Under the pieces are notes generated by a model. The model was given only the letters and a program-made list of their open reading frames with translations, was not told the DNA's origin and did no database searches. From Ignavibacteriales bacterium CG07_land_8_20_14_0_80_59_12 (GTDB lineage: Bacteria; Bacteroidota; Ignavibacteria; 0-14-0-80-59-12), in the NCBI GenBank assembly GCA_002779395.1, contig PEWR01000020.1:1-34767 (forward strand): a DNA stretch of 34,767 nt, given 5' to 3'. A program made the position numbers and the translations under genes. This document shows, one piece after another, positions 23,572 through 30,919 of the stretch. Position 1 is the first letter of the stretch; each line of letters begins with the position of its first letter.

Positions 23572-24261
23572 CTACACCCCAAGCTCGCCGATGTAGAAAT
23601 CGACCCTCCGGGTCTCTTCAGCCTTCGGGTACTCTTGCTTTAGCTTCCTGAAGAGCTCAAGAGCTTTTTCCTTGTCGCCGGCCAGCTTGTAGTCTATCCC
23701 GGCCCGGAGAAGGTGGTTTGCCGCGTTCACCCCCTTTGGATCCTTCCCCGCCGCCTTGAGGAGAGCCTCCGCCGCCTCTTTGTAGTTCTTCTTCATCTCG
23801 TAACACCCAGCCTCTCCCGCCATGCGGGCTGCCTGCATCGGCTTGTCAGGGCCGCCGAAGTCCTCATAGAGCTTCAGCGCTTTGTCAGCTTCGCCAAGGT
23901 AGAGGTAGCAGTTCGCGGCATAGAGCCTCGCGAGGTCGCCCGAACGCGACCCGCCGTAGTTGTCGACAATCGCCTGCAGCCCCATGACATTCTGCTCGGG
24001 GATCCCGCTGAGCGCCAGCCCGTAGTCACCACGATCGTATATTGAAATGATCTGTCCGAGAGCTGTCGAGGCCCGCTGGTCGGCGTTCCGACGGTTGTTC
24101 GAATAGACGACAACGGCGAGGACCAGCACCGCGATGCCGGCGACGCCCCAGAGAACGTATCGCTTGTACTCCTCGTACCAGCCAACCACCTTGAAATACC
24201 AGGTGACAATTGTGTCTTCCTTCAGCTCACGCTTCGTGATCTTCTTCCTTGCCTTCAGCAT
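23572..24261 (-). CDS. Single-pass membrane protein with TPR-type repeats
   Basis: A 229-residue protein with a basic cytosolic tail (MLKARKKITKRELKEDT), one membrane helix (VLWGVAGIAVLVLAVVVY, about 38-55) and a helical region of TPR-like repeats. The best of these are SGDLARLYAANCYLYLGEADKALKLYEDF and LLRAGIDYKLAGDKEKALELFRKL. Topology and length resemble YfgM-like periplasmic TPR proteins. AAAGGG lies seven bases before the ATG. It is the first gene of the phosphatase/STAS/kinase operon, 40 bases after tRNA-Arg, and its TAG stop abuts the next start. Whether it takes part in signalling is unknown. Confidence 0.82.
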   Translation of the reverse strand: MLKARKKITKRELKEDTIVTWYFKVVGWYEEYKRYVLWGVAGIAVLVLAVVVYSNNRRNADQRASTALGQIISIYDRGDYGLALSGIPEQNVMGLQAIVDNYGGSRSGDLARLYAANCYLYLGEADKALKLYEDFGGPDKPMQAARMAGEAGCYEMKKNYKEAAEALLKAAGKDPKGVNAANHLLRAGIDYKLAGDKEKALELFRKLKQEYPKAEETRRVDFYIGELGV

Positions 24262-24300
24262 GGGGTCCCTTTCGGAGTGGAAACGTTCTCGAACTCTTCG

Positions 24301-24374
24301 TACGCCCGGCGCGATTCGAACGCGCGACCTACAGCTCCGGAGGCTGTCGCTCTATCCAGCTGAGCTACGGGCGC
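24301..24374 (-). tRNA. tRNA-Arg (anticodon CCG)
   Basis: Seventy-four bases fold as a cloverleaf. The acceptor GCGCCCG pairs with CGGGCGT (one G-U at the end), the D arm has AGCTCAGCTGGATAGAGC, and anticodon stem ACAGC/GCTGT encloses CTCCGGA with anticodon CCG. The T arm is GCGCGTTCGAATCGCGC. The discriminator is A; CCA is not encoded. It lies just upstream of the TPR gene on the same strand and may share its transcript. Confidence 0.96.
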
Positions 24375-24425
24375 ATGCGGACGCAGCGACGCCGTGATCC
24401 GGTTCCTGCGGTCGCCGCAAACTTC

Positions 24426-24454
24426 AATATAGCAAACTCGGCGTACTAAGACAA
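24426..24454 (-). promoter_or_regulatory. Promoter of tRNA-Arg, possibly also of the TPR/phosphatase operon
   Basis: Minus-strand TTGTCT (24454-24449) and TATATT (24431-24426) are separated by 17 bases. The predicted start near 24419 leaves a 45-base leader before the tRNA. No terminator is evident between the tRNA and the TPR gene, so transcription may continue into the operon. Confidence 0.5.
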
Positions 24455-24534
24455 CAACACACAGATCAAACGCACACTTCGCCTCCTCACCGCCCGCGTG
24501 ACAACCCCCTGATGATTTCGGGTCGCTCCGGACT

Positions 24535-26436
24535 TCAACGAACGACTACCATCTCTTTCGCTAGAATCAATCCTTCGGCCGCCATCATGCAGAAGTAGGT
24601 TCCACTGGCCACCGCTACTCCATGCTCGTTCGTTCCGTCCCAGCGAAGCCCGTGCGCGCCGGAGGAGAACTCGCCGTCAGTTAGAACCCTGACCAGTCTG
24701 CCGAATGTGTCATAGACCGAGATGCGGACGTGTGTCACATGCGGCACGGCGAACGTCACCTCCGTCGATGGGTTGAATGGATTGGGATGGTTTTGATGCA
24801 AGCGGTATCCGGAAGCGAGAGGTGTGACGTCAGGCACGGATGCGGAGGGCGCATCGTGCATCTCGCGATACCGGTAGGGTGCATAGTCGGTGAGATTAGT
24901 GTAGCTGTACTGTCGGTACGACACGCGCCAATCTTTTCCAGAGGATTCAACGACGTAGACAGTCCCCGTGAGGTTGTTCGCGACGTACATCCGGACATGG
25001 CCTATTCTGTGGATGGCGTCACCAGGCTTCAAGTCACTCCAGGACGCGAGCGGAATCAGAATCGCAGGCATCATGTACGTGGAGTAGTGTGAAGAGAGCT
25101 TCCAGCATCGCGACACAAACCCGGAGCAGTCAACCCCGACGGCAAGAGGGCTCCCGCTTCCGGTGCAAACGTCGTCACCTGCATATTTCCCTCCGAGAAG
25201 GCCTGCGTCAAATTCGGGGATCGTACTGAATCCTCCCCATTGATACGGCACCTTCACGTTCATCCCGACGGTGATCCAATCCGGCGTGTGGACTCGCTTC
25301 CCGTTCGGATCGATCACGATCCCGTTCGTGAGATTCCTCGCCTCGCAGTTCCAGGTATGCCGGACATACGTGCCTGCAATCTGAAGCGCCTCATCGCGAT
25401 TGACAGCAAGAAGCTGAGGTGACGGAGATGTTGCTTCGCCGCGGAATTCGTCGCCCGCTGCGTTGTTGTCGTTGTAGTGGTACTCGCGTTCGTATTCGCG
25501 CGGATAGCACGGGGGCGCGCCAGGCCCGGTTGACGGCGTGCTTCTCCAGCGCACTATCCCAACACCGGAGCTGTCGGCGAGAAGGTGATACACATCGCCG
25601 TTCGGCGCAACCCTGATGTCACGTCCCAATTCGCAATAGTAGATGTTCGGCAGACGGATCTTCGCAACGATCTCCCCTTTGCCGGTGCATTTCACGACGA
25701 ATCGGTCCACGCGGCATGGGACTTCCGTCTTGAACACTTCCTCGTTGATGAACAGATGTCCCAAAGAATCAGTGCCGAGAATATCGACAGATGCAAGTCT
25801 CTGTGACTCCTCGCGGAACGAAAAGAGTGCGCTCATTGCACCGGAGGGCTCTCGCGCCCTGATAAGCGCCTGCGAGGAGCTCATCCTCACAGCATCATAG
25901 GCTTCCGTCCGAGGGCCGCCGAGACGGAGGGATGCTGCTCCATGCGCGCCGAGCGGCACTGTACTCCGATCCCCTCTCGCATCGAGCAGTTCAATACCGC
26001 TCTCTGTCACACCGGCAATACGAACCTGGGGGACACCGTCTGCACGTGCGACGCGGTAGCTCCCCACGACTGCAGCCGAAGGGACATCGACAACCGAGAG
26101 GCCGTTTCCGCCATCAAGAACGTACATCCGATCATCGGCGACGTGGATATCGACAGGAAGCGGCGCCGTGGGGACTTGCATCACGAAGCGGCCGTCGCGT
26201 GTGAACAACTCCACCCTCGCTCCCTCGGAATCGAGGATGAAGATGATGTCCTCGCTGACGGCAAAACTGGAGGGACCGTACGTTCCGTCCGGCTCTCTCC
26301 GGATTGTGACCTGCCCCGGCGCGGAGCCGTACGGCACGGAGAATACCTTCTCAATGGAATATTGGGACTCGCACGGCTGCGCCCGAAGCGCAACGAAACC
26401 GGCTGCGAGTCCGACAATCAGAGAGAGTCGTGTCAT
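24535..26436 (-). CDS. Secreted propeller-NlpC/P60-like protein with type IX sorting tail
   Basis: A 633-residue exported protein. A short signal peptide (SLIVGLAAGFVALRAQP) is followed by propeller-like repeats (FAVSEDIIFILDSEGARVELF, IHVADDRMYVLDGGNG). A papain-like NlpC/P60-type domain around 400-530 has the nucleophile in GVDCSGFVSRCW, the histidine in IGHVRMYV and ESSGKDW as possible third-residue region. The end, HPNPFNPSTEVTFAVP to the last strand AEGLILAKEMVVVR, is the FlgD-like C-terminal signal used by type IX secretion. The ATG has AAGGAGG nine bases upstream. It is likely a secreted or surface-attached peptidoglycan or amide hydrolase. The 5' gap to the divergent SpoIID gene is 176 bases. 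Confidence 0.8.
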   Translation of the reverse strand: MTRLSLIVGLAAGFVALRAQPCESQYSIEKVFSVPYGSAPGQVTIRREPDGTYGPSSFAVSEDIIFILDSEGARVELFTRDGRFVMQVPTAPLPVDIHVADDRMYVLDGGNGLSVVDVPSAAVVGSYRVARADGVPQVRIAGVTESGIELLDARGDRSTVPLGAHGAASLRLGGPRTEAYDAVRMSSSQALIRAREPSGAMSALFSFREESQRLASVDILGTDSLGHLFINEEVFKTEVPCRVDRFVVKCTGKGEIVAKIRLPNIYYCELGRDIRVAPNGDVYHLLADSSGVGIVRWRSTPSTGPGAPPCYPREYEREYHYNDNNAAGDEFRGEATSPSPQLLAVNRDEALQIAGTYVRHTWNCEARNLTNGIVIDPNGKRVHTPDWITVGMNVKVPYQWGGFSTIPEFDAGLLGGKYAGDDVCTGSGSPLAVGVDCSGFVSRCWKLSSHYSTYMMPAILIPLASWSDLKPGDAIHRIGHVRMYVANNLTGTVYVVESSGKDWRVSYRQYSYTNLTDYAPYRYREMHDAPSASVPDVTPLASGYRLHQNHPNPFNPSTEVTFAVPHVTHVRISVYDTFGRLVRVLTDGEFSSGAHGLRWDGTNEHGVAVASGTYFCMMAAEGLILAKEMVVVR

Positions 26437-26612
26437 AGGCCTCAGCCTCCTTCCCCAATATCGTGAACGCGGCTTCAGGTTTCAAGTGAGCTCCCGAAAA
26501 GCGCGGACGGATTTGCAGTTCTGTCCCTTTGCTGCTACTTTTCCTCGTCTGCAGCGGCCATGCGGCTCAACTGCATTGCCTCGATGACGCGTAGCAGGAA
26601 GGAAAGCAAAGA

Positions 26613-27956
26613 ATGACTGAACCTGTTTTGAATGTCGGAATACTCGTGGAAAGCGAGATTTCCTTCGAATTGTCCGGGGCGTACACATGCTCAACCGATG
26701 GTTCGAGACTCAGCGGCAGGTTTCGTGCGCGGCCGCGGGACGGAGGGATCGTCCTTGAAGGCCAGGGGGCGCACATCGAAGGACGCGAGGAGATTCTTCT
26801 CCAGCCCGCCATCGGCGGAGAGGCGGCTTGCTTCGTCATCAGCGGCGTGACGATCGGCGTGAAGTTTCACTGGGAGCGGAAGGAGGACCAGCGGTTCCGC
26901 GGGGCGCTCAAGCTCGTCGGGACGGGGGACCTGATTGCGGGAATCAACGTCGTCCCGATCGAGCAGTACCTCATGAGCGTCATATCGTCGGAGATGAGCG
27001 CCGGAAGCTCACTTGAACTCCTGAAAGCGCACGCTATCACCTCGAGGAGCTGGCTCCTTGCGCAACTCGAGAAATCACGGAAAATCAAGGCCGAAGGGAA
27101 GCGGTACCAGACCGCCTTTGAAGATGAGAACGAACGTACACGCTGGTATGACCGCGAAGACCACGACCTGTTCGACGTGTGCGCGGACGACCACTGCCAG
27201 AGGTACCAGGGGATAACGAAGGCGTACACATCTGCCGTGGAGCAGGCGGTGAACGCGACGCGAGGGAAGGTGGTTCTGTTTGACGGCCAAATATGCGACG
27301 CGCGCTTCTCGAAGTCGTGCGGCGGGGTCTCAGAGGCATTCGAGAACGTCTGGGAGCCCGTTCACTACGGGTACCTCTCCCCCGTCCCGGATTTCGCCTC
27401 TCCTCCTGAGGGCTACTCGCTAGATCTGAAGGATGAGAAAAACGCCGAGAGGTGGATTCGAAGCGCGCCGCCGGCATTCTGCAACACTGACGACAGAGCC
27501 ATCCTTTCACAGGTGCTCGTGAAGTTCGACCAGGAGACAACGGACTTCTACCGCTGGAGGGTCGAGTACGCGCAGGAGGAAATCTCAGACATCGTTCGCA
27601 AGAAGAGCGGGATCGACTTCGGAAGTATAGCGGACCTTATCCCTGTCGAGCGCGGTGCGTCGGGGAGATTGATCAAGCTCAGAATCGTCGGCACAAAGAG
27701 ATCGCTGACGATCGGAAAGGAGCTCGAAATCCGGCGGAGCCTCTCCCCTTCGCATCTCTACAGCTCGGCGTTCGTTGTGGACAAGCTGGAGGTGCAGGGA
27801 AACCTCCCCGGACGCTTCGTGCTCACGGGTGCGGGCTGGGGGCACGGTGTCGGGTTGTGCCAGATCGGCGCCGCAGTGATGGGAGAACGGGGATACTTGT
27901 TCGACGAGATACTCCGGCACTACTTCACAGGCGCCGAGATACGAGAGATCTACTGA
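26613..27956 (+). CDS. SpoIID/LytB-domain protein without signal peptide
   Basis: SpoIID-family proteins cleave or help cleave denuded glycan strands. Here the core is clear: VVPIEQYLMSVISSEMSAGS (with the catalytic-type Glu), LLKAHAITSRSWLL, KSCGGVSE, and the closing GWGHGVGLCQIGAAVMGERG then EILRHYFTGAEI. Between them is an insert with conserved-looking His and Cys residues (HDLFDVCADDHCQRYQG). The N-terminus begins MTEPVLNVGILVESE with no hydrophobic segment, so no Sec route is visible although the substrate would be extracytoplasmic. AAGGA is nine bases before the ATG. The 3' end overlaps the convergent aldo/keto reductase by seven bases. Confidence 0.88.
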   Translation: MTEPVLNVGILVESEISFELSGAYTCSTDGSRLSGRFRARPRDGGIVLEGQGAHIEGREEILLQPAIGGEAACFVISGVTIGVKFHWERKEDQRFRGALKLVGTGDLIAGINVVPIEQYLMSVISSEMSAGSSLELLKAHAITSRSWLLAQLEKSRKIKAEGKRYQTAFEDENERTRWYDREDHDLFDVCADDHCQRYQGITKAYTSAVEQAVNATRGKVVLFDGQICDARFSKSCGGVSEAFENVWEPVHYGYLSPVPDFASPPEGYSLDLKDEKNAERWIRSAPPAFCNTDDRAILSQVLVKFDQETTDFYRWRVEYAQEEISDIVRKKSGIDFGSIADLIPVERGASGRLIKLRIVGTKRSLTIGKELEIRRSLSPSHLYSSAFVVDKLEVQGNLPGRFVLTGAGWGHGVGLCQIGAAVMGERGYLFDEILRHYFTGAEIREIY

Positions 27957-28939
27957 CGGGGGGAAGAGAGATTTTGGAAGAGCGAACGCACATAGTTGAA
28001 CTCCTCGTCGGTCAGGGGTCGGTCTGCTCCCCTCAAGTTCACCTTCACCTGTTGCAGATTCCGGAATCCCGGGATCACAGCCGCGACGACTTGGTAGTGG
28101 AGCATGTACTGGAGTGCGACGCGGGCAAGCTCTTCCGTGCCCGCACCGAAACGGCTCCTCAGCCTCTCGATCTTCGGTTCGAGCTTTGCGATGTTCTCCG
28201 GGCTGAAGCGCTGTGCGTTCGCGCGGTGATCCCCCGGCTCAAACTTCGGCGGGTTCTTCGAGCTGTACTTCCCGAGCAGCAGCCCCTGTTCGAGGGGACC
28301 GAACGCCACAAAGGACATCTTCCTCTCCTCAAGAAGCCTTCGTACCGGAGTCCCGTCGGCGACGAGCCTCTCGTCCAGGATATTCTCGTGGCTCTGGAGT
28401 ACGTCCGGCTTCACTCTCGGGAGGAGCCGCAGGAAGTCCTCTGTGGAGTAAGCCGATTGTCCGATAGCCCTGATCTTTCCCCCATCCTTCAAGCGGTATA
28501 TCATCTCGACGGCGTCATCGAGGTACCGGTCGTTTTCGCCGAAATTCCCATGATGAAAATAGTAAAGGTCGATGTAGTCACGCCGCAGGTTCTTCAGCGA
28601 TTGTTCGCACTGGTGCCGGATGTGGAGCGGGTCGTACGCATGCTCGGCAGTCCCCTTGAACCAGCCGACTTTCGTGGCAATGACCACGCTCTTCGTTCGC
28701 TTTCCGAGAATCCGTGCAAGCATGCGCTCGGCGCGGCCGTTGCCGTAGACATCCGCATTGTCGAAATGGTTTACGCCGTGATCGATCGCGTAGTCGATCG
28801 CCTCTGCGACCTCCTTTTCATCGACGTTCGCCCAACCGTTCGGCGTCCCGTCGACCCAGTTCAATCCGCCCAAGGTCCAGCAACCAAGACTGATCTCCGA
28901 CACCTTGATGCCCGTCGTCCCAAGAGTCCGGTAGTTCAT
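27950..28939 (-). CDS. Aldo/keto reductase
   Basis: NADPH-dependent TIM-barrel oxidoreductase. The start MNYRTLGTTGIKVSEISLGCW is typical. The catalytic tetrad is seen as Asp in FDNADVYGNGRAE (with Tyr in the same segment), Lys in VVIATKVGW and His in DLYYFHH. NADP-binding C-terminal elements include AAVIPGFRNLQQVKVNL. The annotated ATG at 28939 is preceded by AGGGGG; the longer frame to 28981 lacks support. The substrate cannot be named; close relatives are called YajO/tas-like or general stress reductases. It is monocistronic, ending tail to tail with the SpoIID gene. Confidence 0.92.
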   Translation of the reverse strand: MNYRTLGTTGIKVSEISLGCWTLGGLNWVDGTPNGWANVDEKEVAEAIDYAIDHGVNHFDNADVYGNGRAERMLARILGKRTKSVVIATKVGWFKGTAEHAYDPLHIRHQCEQSLKNLRRDYIDLYYFHHGNFGENDRYLDDAVEMIYRLKDGGKIRAIGQSAYSTEDFLRLLPRVKPDVLQSHENILDERLVADGTPVRRLLEERKMSFVAFGPLEQGLLLGKYSSKNPPKFEPGDHRANAQRFSPENIAKLEPKIERLRSRFGAGTEELARVALQYMLHYQVVAAVIPGFRNLQQVKVNLRGADRPLTDEEFNYVRSLFQNLSSPRQ

Positions 28940-28984
28940 TCGTATCCCCCTGAAGCTATTCCTGATACATGAGACACTCAATCC

Positions 28985-29006
28985 GCCGGCGCAGGGAAAC
29001 GCCGGC
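28985..29006. repeat. GC-rich hairpin upstream of the aldo/keto reductase
   Basis: GCCGGCG and CGCCGGC are perfect 7-base arms with the loop CAGGGAAA. On the minus strand it lies between the end of the NlpC/P60 gene and the aldo/keto reductase start. No T run follows on either strand, so it is a weak terminator candidate at most. Confidence 0.4.
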
Positions 29007-29026
29007 CGAGGCGAGGCGAGCCCCTC

Positions 29027-29067
29027 GCACTCTCAGAAAGTCGCGGTTCGATTCCCGCTCGGAACCT
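29027..29067 (+). pseudogene. tRNA-like 3' fragment
   Basis: Plus-strand sequence reads like the right half of a tRNA. GCACTCTCAGAAAGT could be an anticodon arm (loop CTCAGAA, anticodon CAG), followed by a T-arm-like CGCGGTTCGATTCCCGC and an acceptor-like CGGAACCT. One G is missing from the T stem and no 5' acceptor GGTTCCG exists upstream, so it is not a functional tRNA. It touches the stop codon of the NlpC/P60 gene. A chance resemblance is possible. Confidence 0.3.
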
Positions 29068-30253
29068 ACTTTGTGTCGCTGAGGACTCTCCTGACCCCGA
29101 TCAACCTCTTCAGCAGGCTGCCGTTGAAATCCGAACGCGTTGAGTCGAAGCTGTTGATCCGCACCATCCCCGAGCAGTGGATGTAGCGGCTGCTGTCTTC
29201 GTATATGCCGACGTGCGTCACCTCAGGCGGCTTCTCCCCTTCTCCTTTCCCCCCAAAAAACAAGAGGTCCCCCTTCTTCAGGTTCTCAAGGTGCGCACCC
29301 GGGTCAATGAGTGTCCCGCTCCCGGATTTGTACTGCTGGTCGGCATCACGCGGCAGTGCGATTCCTTCGATTGAATAAACCGTCTTGACGAAACCGGAGC
29401 AATCAAGTCCCTTCGGCGAAGTACCTCCCCACAGGTAGGGCACTCCCATGAACAACTCCGCTCTCGCGATGATCGATCCGGGGGTGGGGTTGCGGCTCGC
29501 TTTCCATTTCTCCAGGGGCGTGGCATCGGCCTCACGGATGTACCCCTGTCTGCTGTCAGGAAGGGCCACCTGTCGCCAGCCGTCCGATGCAGGCGCGCTC
29601 TCCTTCAAGAGGCAACCGGTGACAACGTCGCTGACAGGAAGGGAGCCGTTATCGGGCTTCGAACGTACGGCAGTGTACATGGGAGCAACATAGAGGAGCG
29701 GGCCACCCTGCCATGCCGCCGCCTCCTCCGCATTGCTACGTACGATGCTCGATGACTCAATCCAGCCGACATAGCGGTCGGGTGCATGGACCAGGTAGAA
29801 GCCCTGATCAGACCGCAGGATTTCCACCACCATCCCCATGAGAACCTGCGTTACCATCTCCGCCGTATGGTCGGGCATGCCGCGGAGGTTCCCCACGCTC
29901 ACCCTCACGATGCCGTACTTGTCCGCCCCAATCCTGGCATCCGGAACCACAACGATACTGTCGACAACTTCTTTCGCGACCTTGTGAACAGCACTAAGAA
30001 CGGCGGAACGAGCCTGAACTGATTCCACCATGCCGCTCAAGGTTACCTTCCCCTGAGCCTGGTGCACCTGAACTCGAAAGAGCGTCAGCTTGGGATCAGG
30101 AGCGATCTGCTTTCCAACCTCGGCGACCGCCTTCTCGGCCGATGAAACCGGCAACGGCATCTTCCTCTGCGCGAGAATTGAACTGGTCCCCACGATAAGG
30201 GTGGCCATGAGAAGCAGAAAAAGCGGCACCGAGACTCGACATCGGATTTGCAT
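29066..30253 (-). CDS. BON-SH3-NlpC/P60 endopeptidase
   Basis: An exported 395-residue protein. A signal peptide (VSVPLFLLLMATLIVGTSSILAQ) precedes a BON-like domain (about 38-105; LFRVQVHQAQGKVTLSGMV). Two bacterial SH3-like segments follow (about 112-250; VRVSVGNLRGMPDH, VAPMYTAVRSKPD), and then a C-terminal NlpC/P60 domain with nucleophile LDCSGFV, histidine VTHVGIYE and third residue in YIHCSG. The SH3-plus-NlpC plan fits gamma-D-glutamyl-diamino-acid endopeptidases that cut peptidoglycan stem peptides; the BON domain, usually membrane or lipid related, is an uncommon addition. The ATG has AGGAGG eight bases upstream. It is the last gene of the LpxL-GT9-TsaC cluster. Confidence 0.88.
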   Translation of the reverse strand: MQIRCRVSVPLFLLLMATLIVGTSSILAQRKMPLPVSSAEKAVAEVGKQIAPDPKLTLFRVQVHQAQGKVTLSGMVESVQARSAVLSAVHKVAKEVVDSIVVVPDARIGADKYGIVRVSVGNLRGMPDHTAEMVTQVLMGMVVEILRSDQGFYLVHAPDRYVGWIESSSIVRSNAEEAAAWQGGPLLYVAPMYTAVRSKPDNGSLPVSDVVTGCLLKESAPASDGWRQVALPDSRQGYIREADATPLEKWKASRNPTPGSIIARAELFMGVPYLWGGTSPKGLDCSGFVKTVYSIEGIALPRDADQQYKSGSGTLIDPGAHLENLKKGDLLFFGGKGEGEKPPEVTHVGIYEDSSRYIHCSGMVRINSFDSTRSDFNGSLLKRLIGVRRVLSDTK

Positions 30254-30265
30254 GAGCTAATCCTC

Positions 30266-30919
30266 CTAAGCTCTCGATATAACGCGGGTTTGAAGAACTG
30301 CTTCAAGTTGTTCCTGTGTGATTTGCCCTTCGCGCAGTATGCAGACGTTTTCACGTGTGCAGTCCACAACAGTGGAGGGTCGCGCGTCCGCTGAATCCCC
30401 TGTGTCAACGATCATGTCGACTGAGTCCGCGAACGCGTCGCGGATGTCGTTTATTCTCTGAAGCGGCGGCTCTCCGCTGAGATTGACGCTCGTCGATGTA
30501 ATGGGAAAGCCTGTGCAACGGAGAAGCTCTCTGCAGAACGGCTCGGGCGAGATCCGAACCCCAATTGTGCCTCTGTGCCCGGTCAACTCCGGTGCCAGAG
30601 CGTGACGTGCCCTGAGAATCAACGCAAGAGGCCCCGGCCAAAAGGCGTTCATAAGCCGTCGCGCCCCTTGCGGCACATGTCGGGCAATTCCGGTCAGCGC
30701 CCATTCCCCGGGGATGAGTAGAAGCATTCCCTTCCCTTCGTCACGCCCTTTTATCTCAACAATTCGTTGGATCGCCCCGCGGTTCATGCAATTGGCCCCG
30801 AAGCCATAGACTGTTTCCGTCGGATAGATGATGACACCGCCGCGGCGCAGTTCCTCGGCGCAGACTCTCGCGGCCTCGGCGGAAGGATGTTGCCGGTCAA
30901 CCTCAAGGACCCTAGCCAT
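30266..30919 (-). CDS. tsaC: L-threonylcarbamoyladenylate synthase (TsaC/Sua5/YrdC)
   Basis: Makes threonylcarbamoyl-AMP for the t6A37 modification of ANN-reading tRNAs. The signatures are GGVIIYPTETVYGFGANC and VEIKGRDEGKGMLLLI (the KGR lysine and arginine bind substrates). GTIGVRISPEPFC and ITSTSVNLSGEPP follow, completing the YrdC fold. The 217-residue length means a TsaC-type protein without the extra Sua5 C-terminal domain. The ATG directly follows the TAG stop of the heptosyltransferase gene, so translation is coupled. Confidence 0.93.
   Translation of the reverse strand: MARVLEVDRQHPSAEAARVCAEELRRGGVIIYPTETVYGFGANCMNRGAIQRIVEIKGRDEGKGMLLLIPGEWALTGIARHVPQGARRLMNAFWPGPLALILRARHALAPELTGHRGTIGVRISPEPFCRELLRCTGFPITSTSVNLSGEPPLQRINDIRDAFADSVDMIVDTGDSADARPSTVVDCTRENVCILREGQITQEQLEAVLQTRVISRA

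Noticed and set aside
21823-23643. A 606-codon open frame on the plus strand opposite the membrane phosphatase gene
   Set aside because: It is rich in Arg, Glu and Asp with no recognisable domain, and lies wholly antisense to a gene with clear GAF and PP2C motifs. It is a shadow frame of GC-rich coding DNA.
26457-26485. Minus-strand TTGAAA-17-GATATT, a promoter-like match before the propeller-NlpC/P60-like gene
   Set aside because: The predicted start near 26450 would fall inside the Shine-Dalgarno sequence at 26452-26446, leaving no usable leader. A start a few bases earlier is possible, so it is left as unproven.
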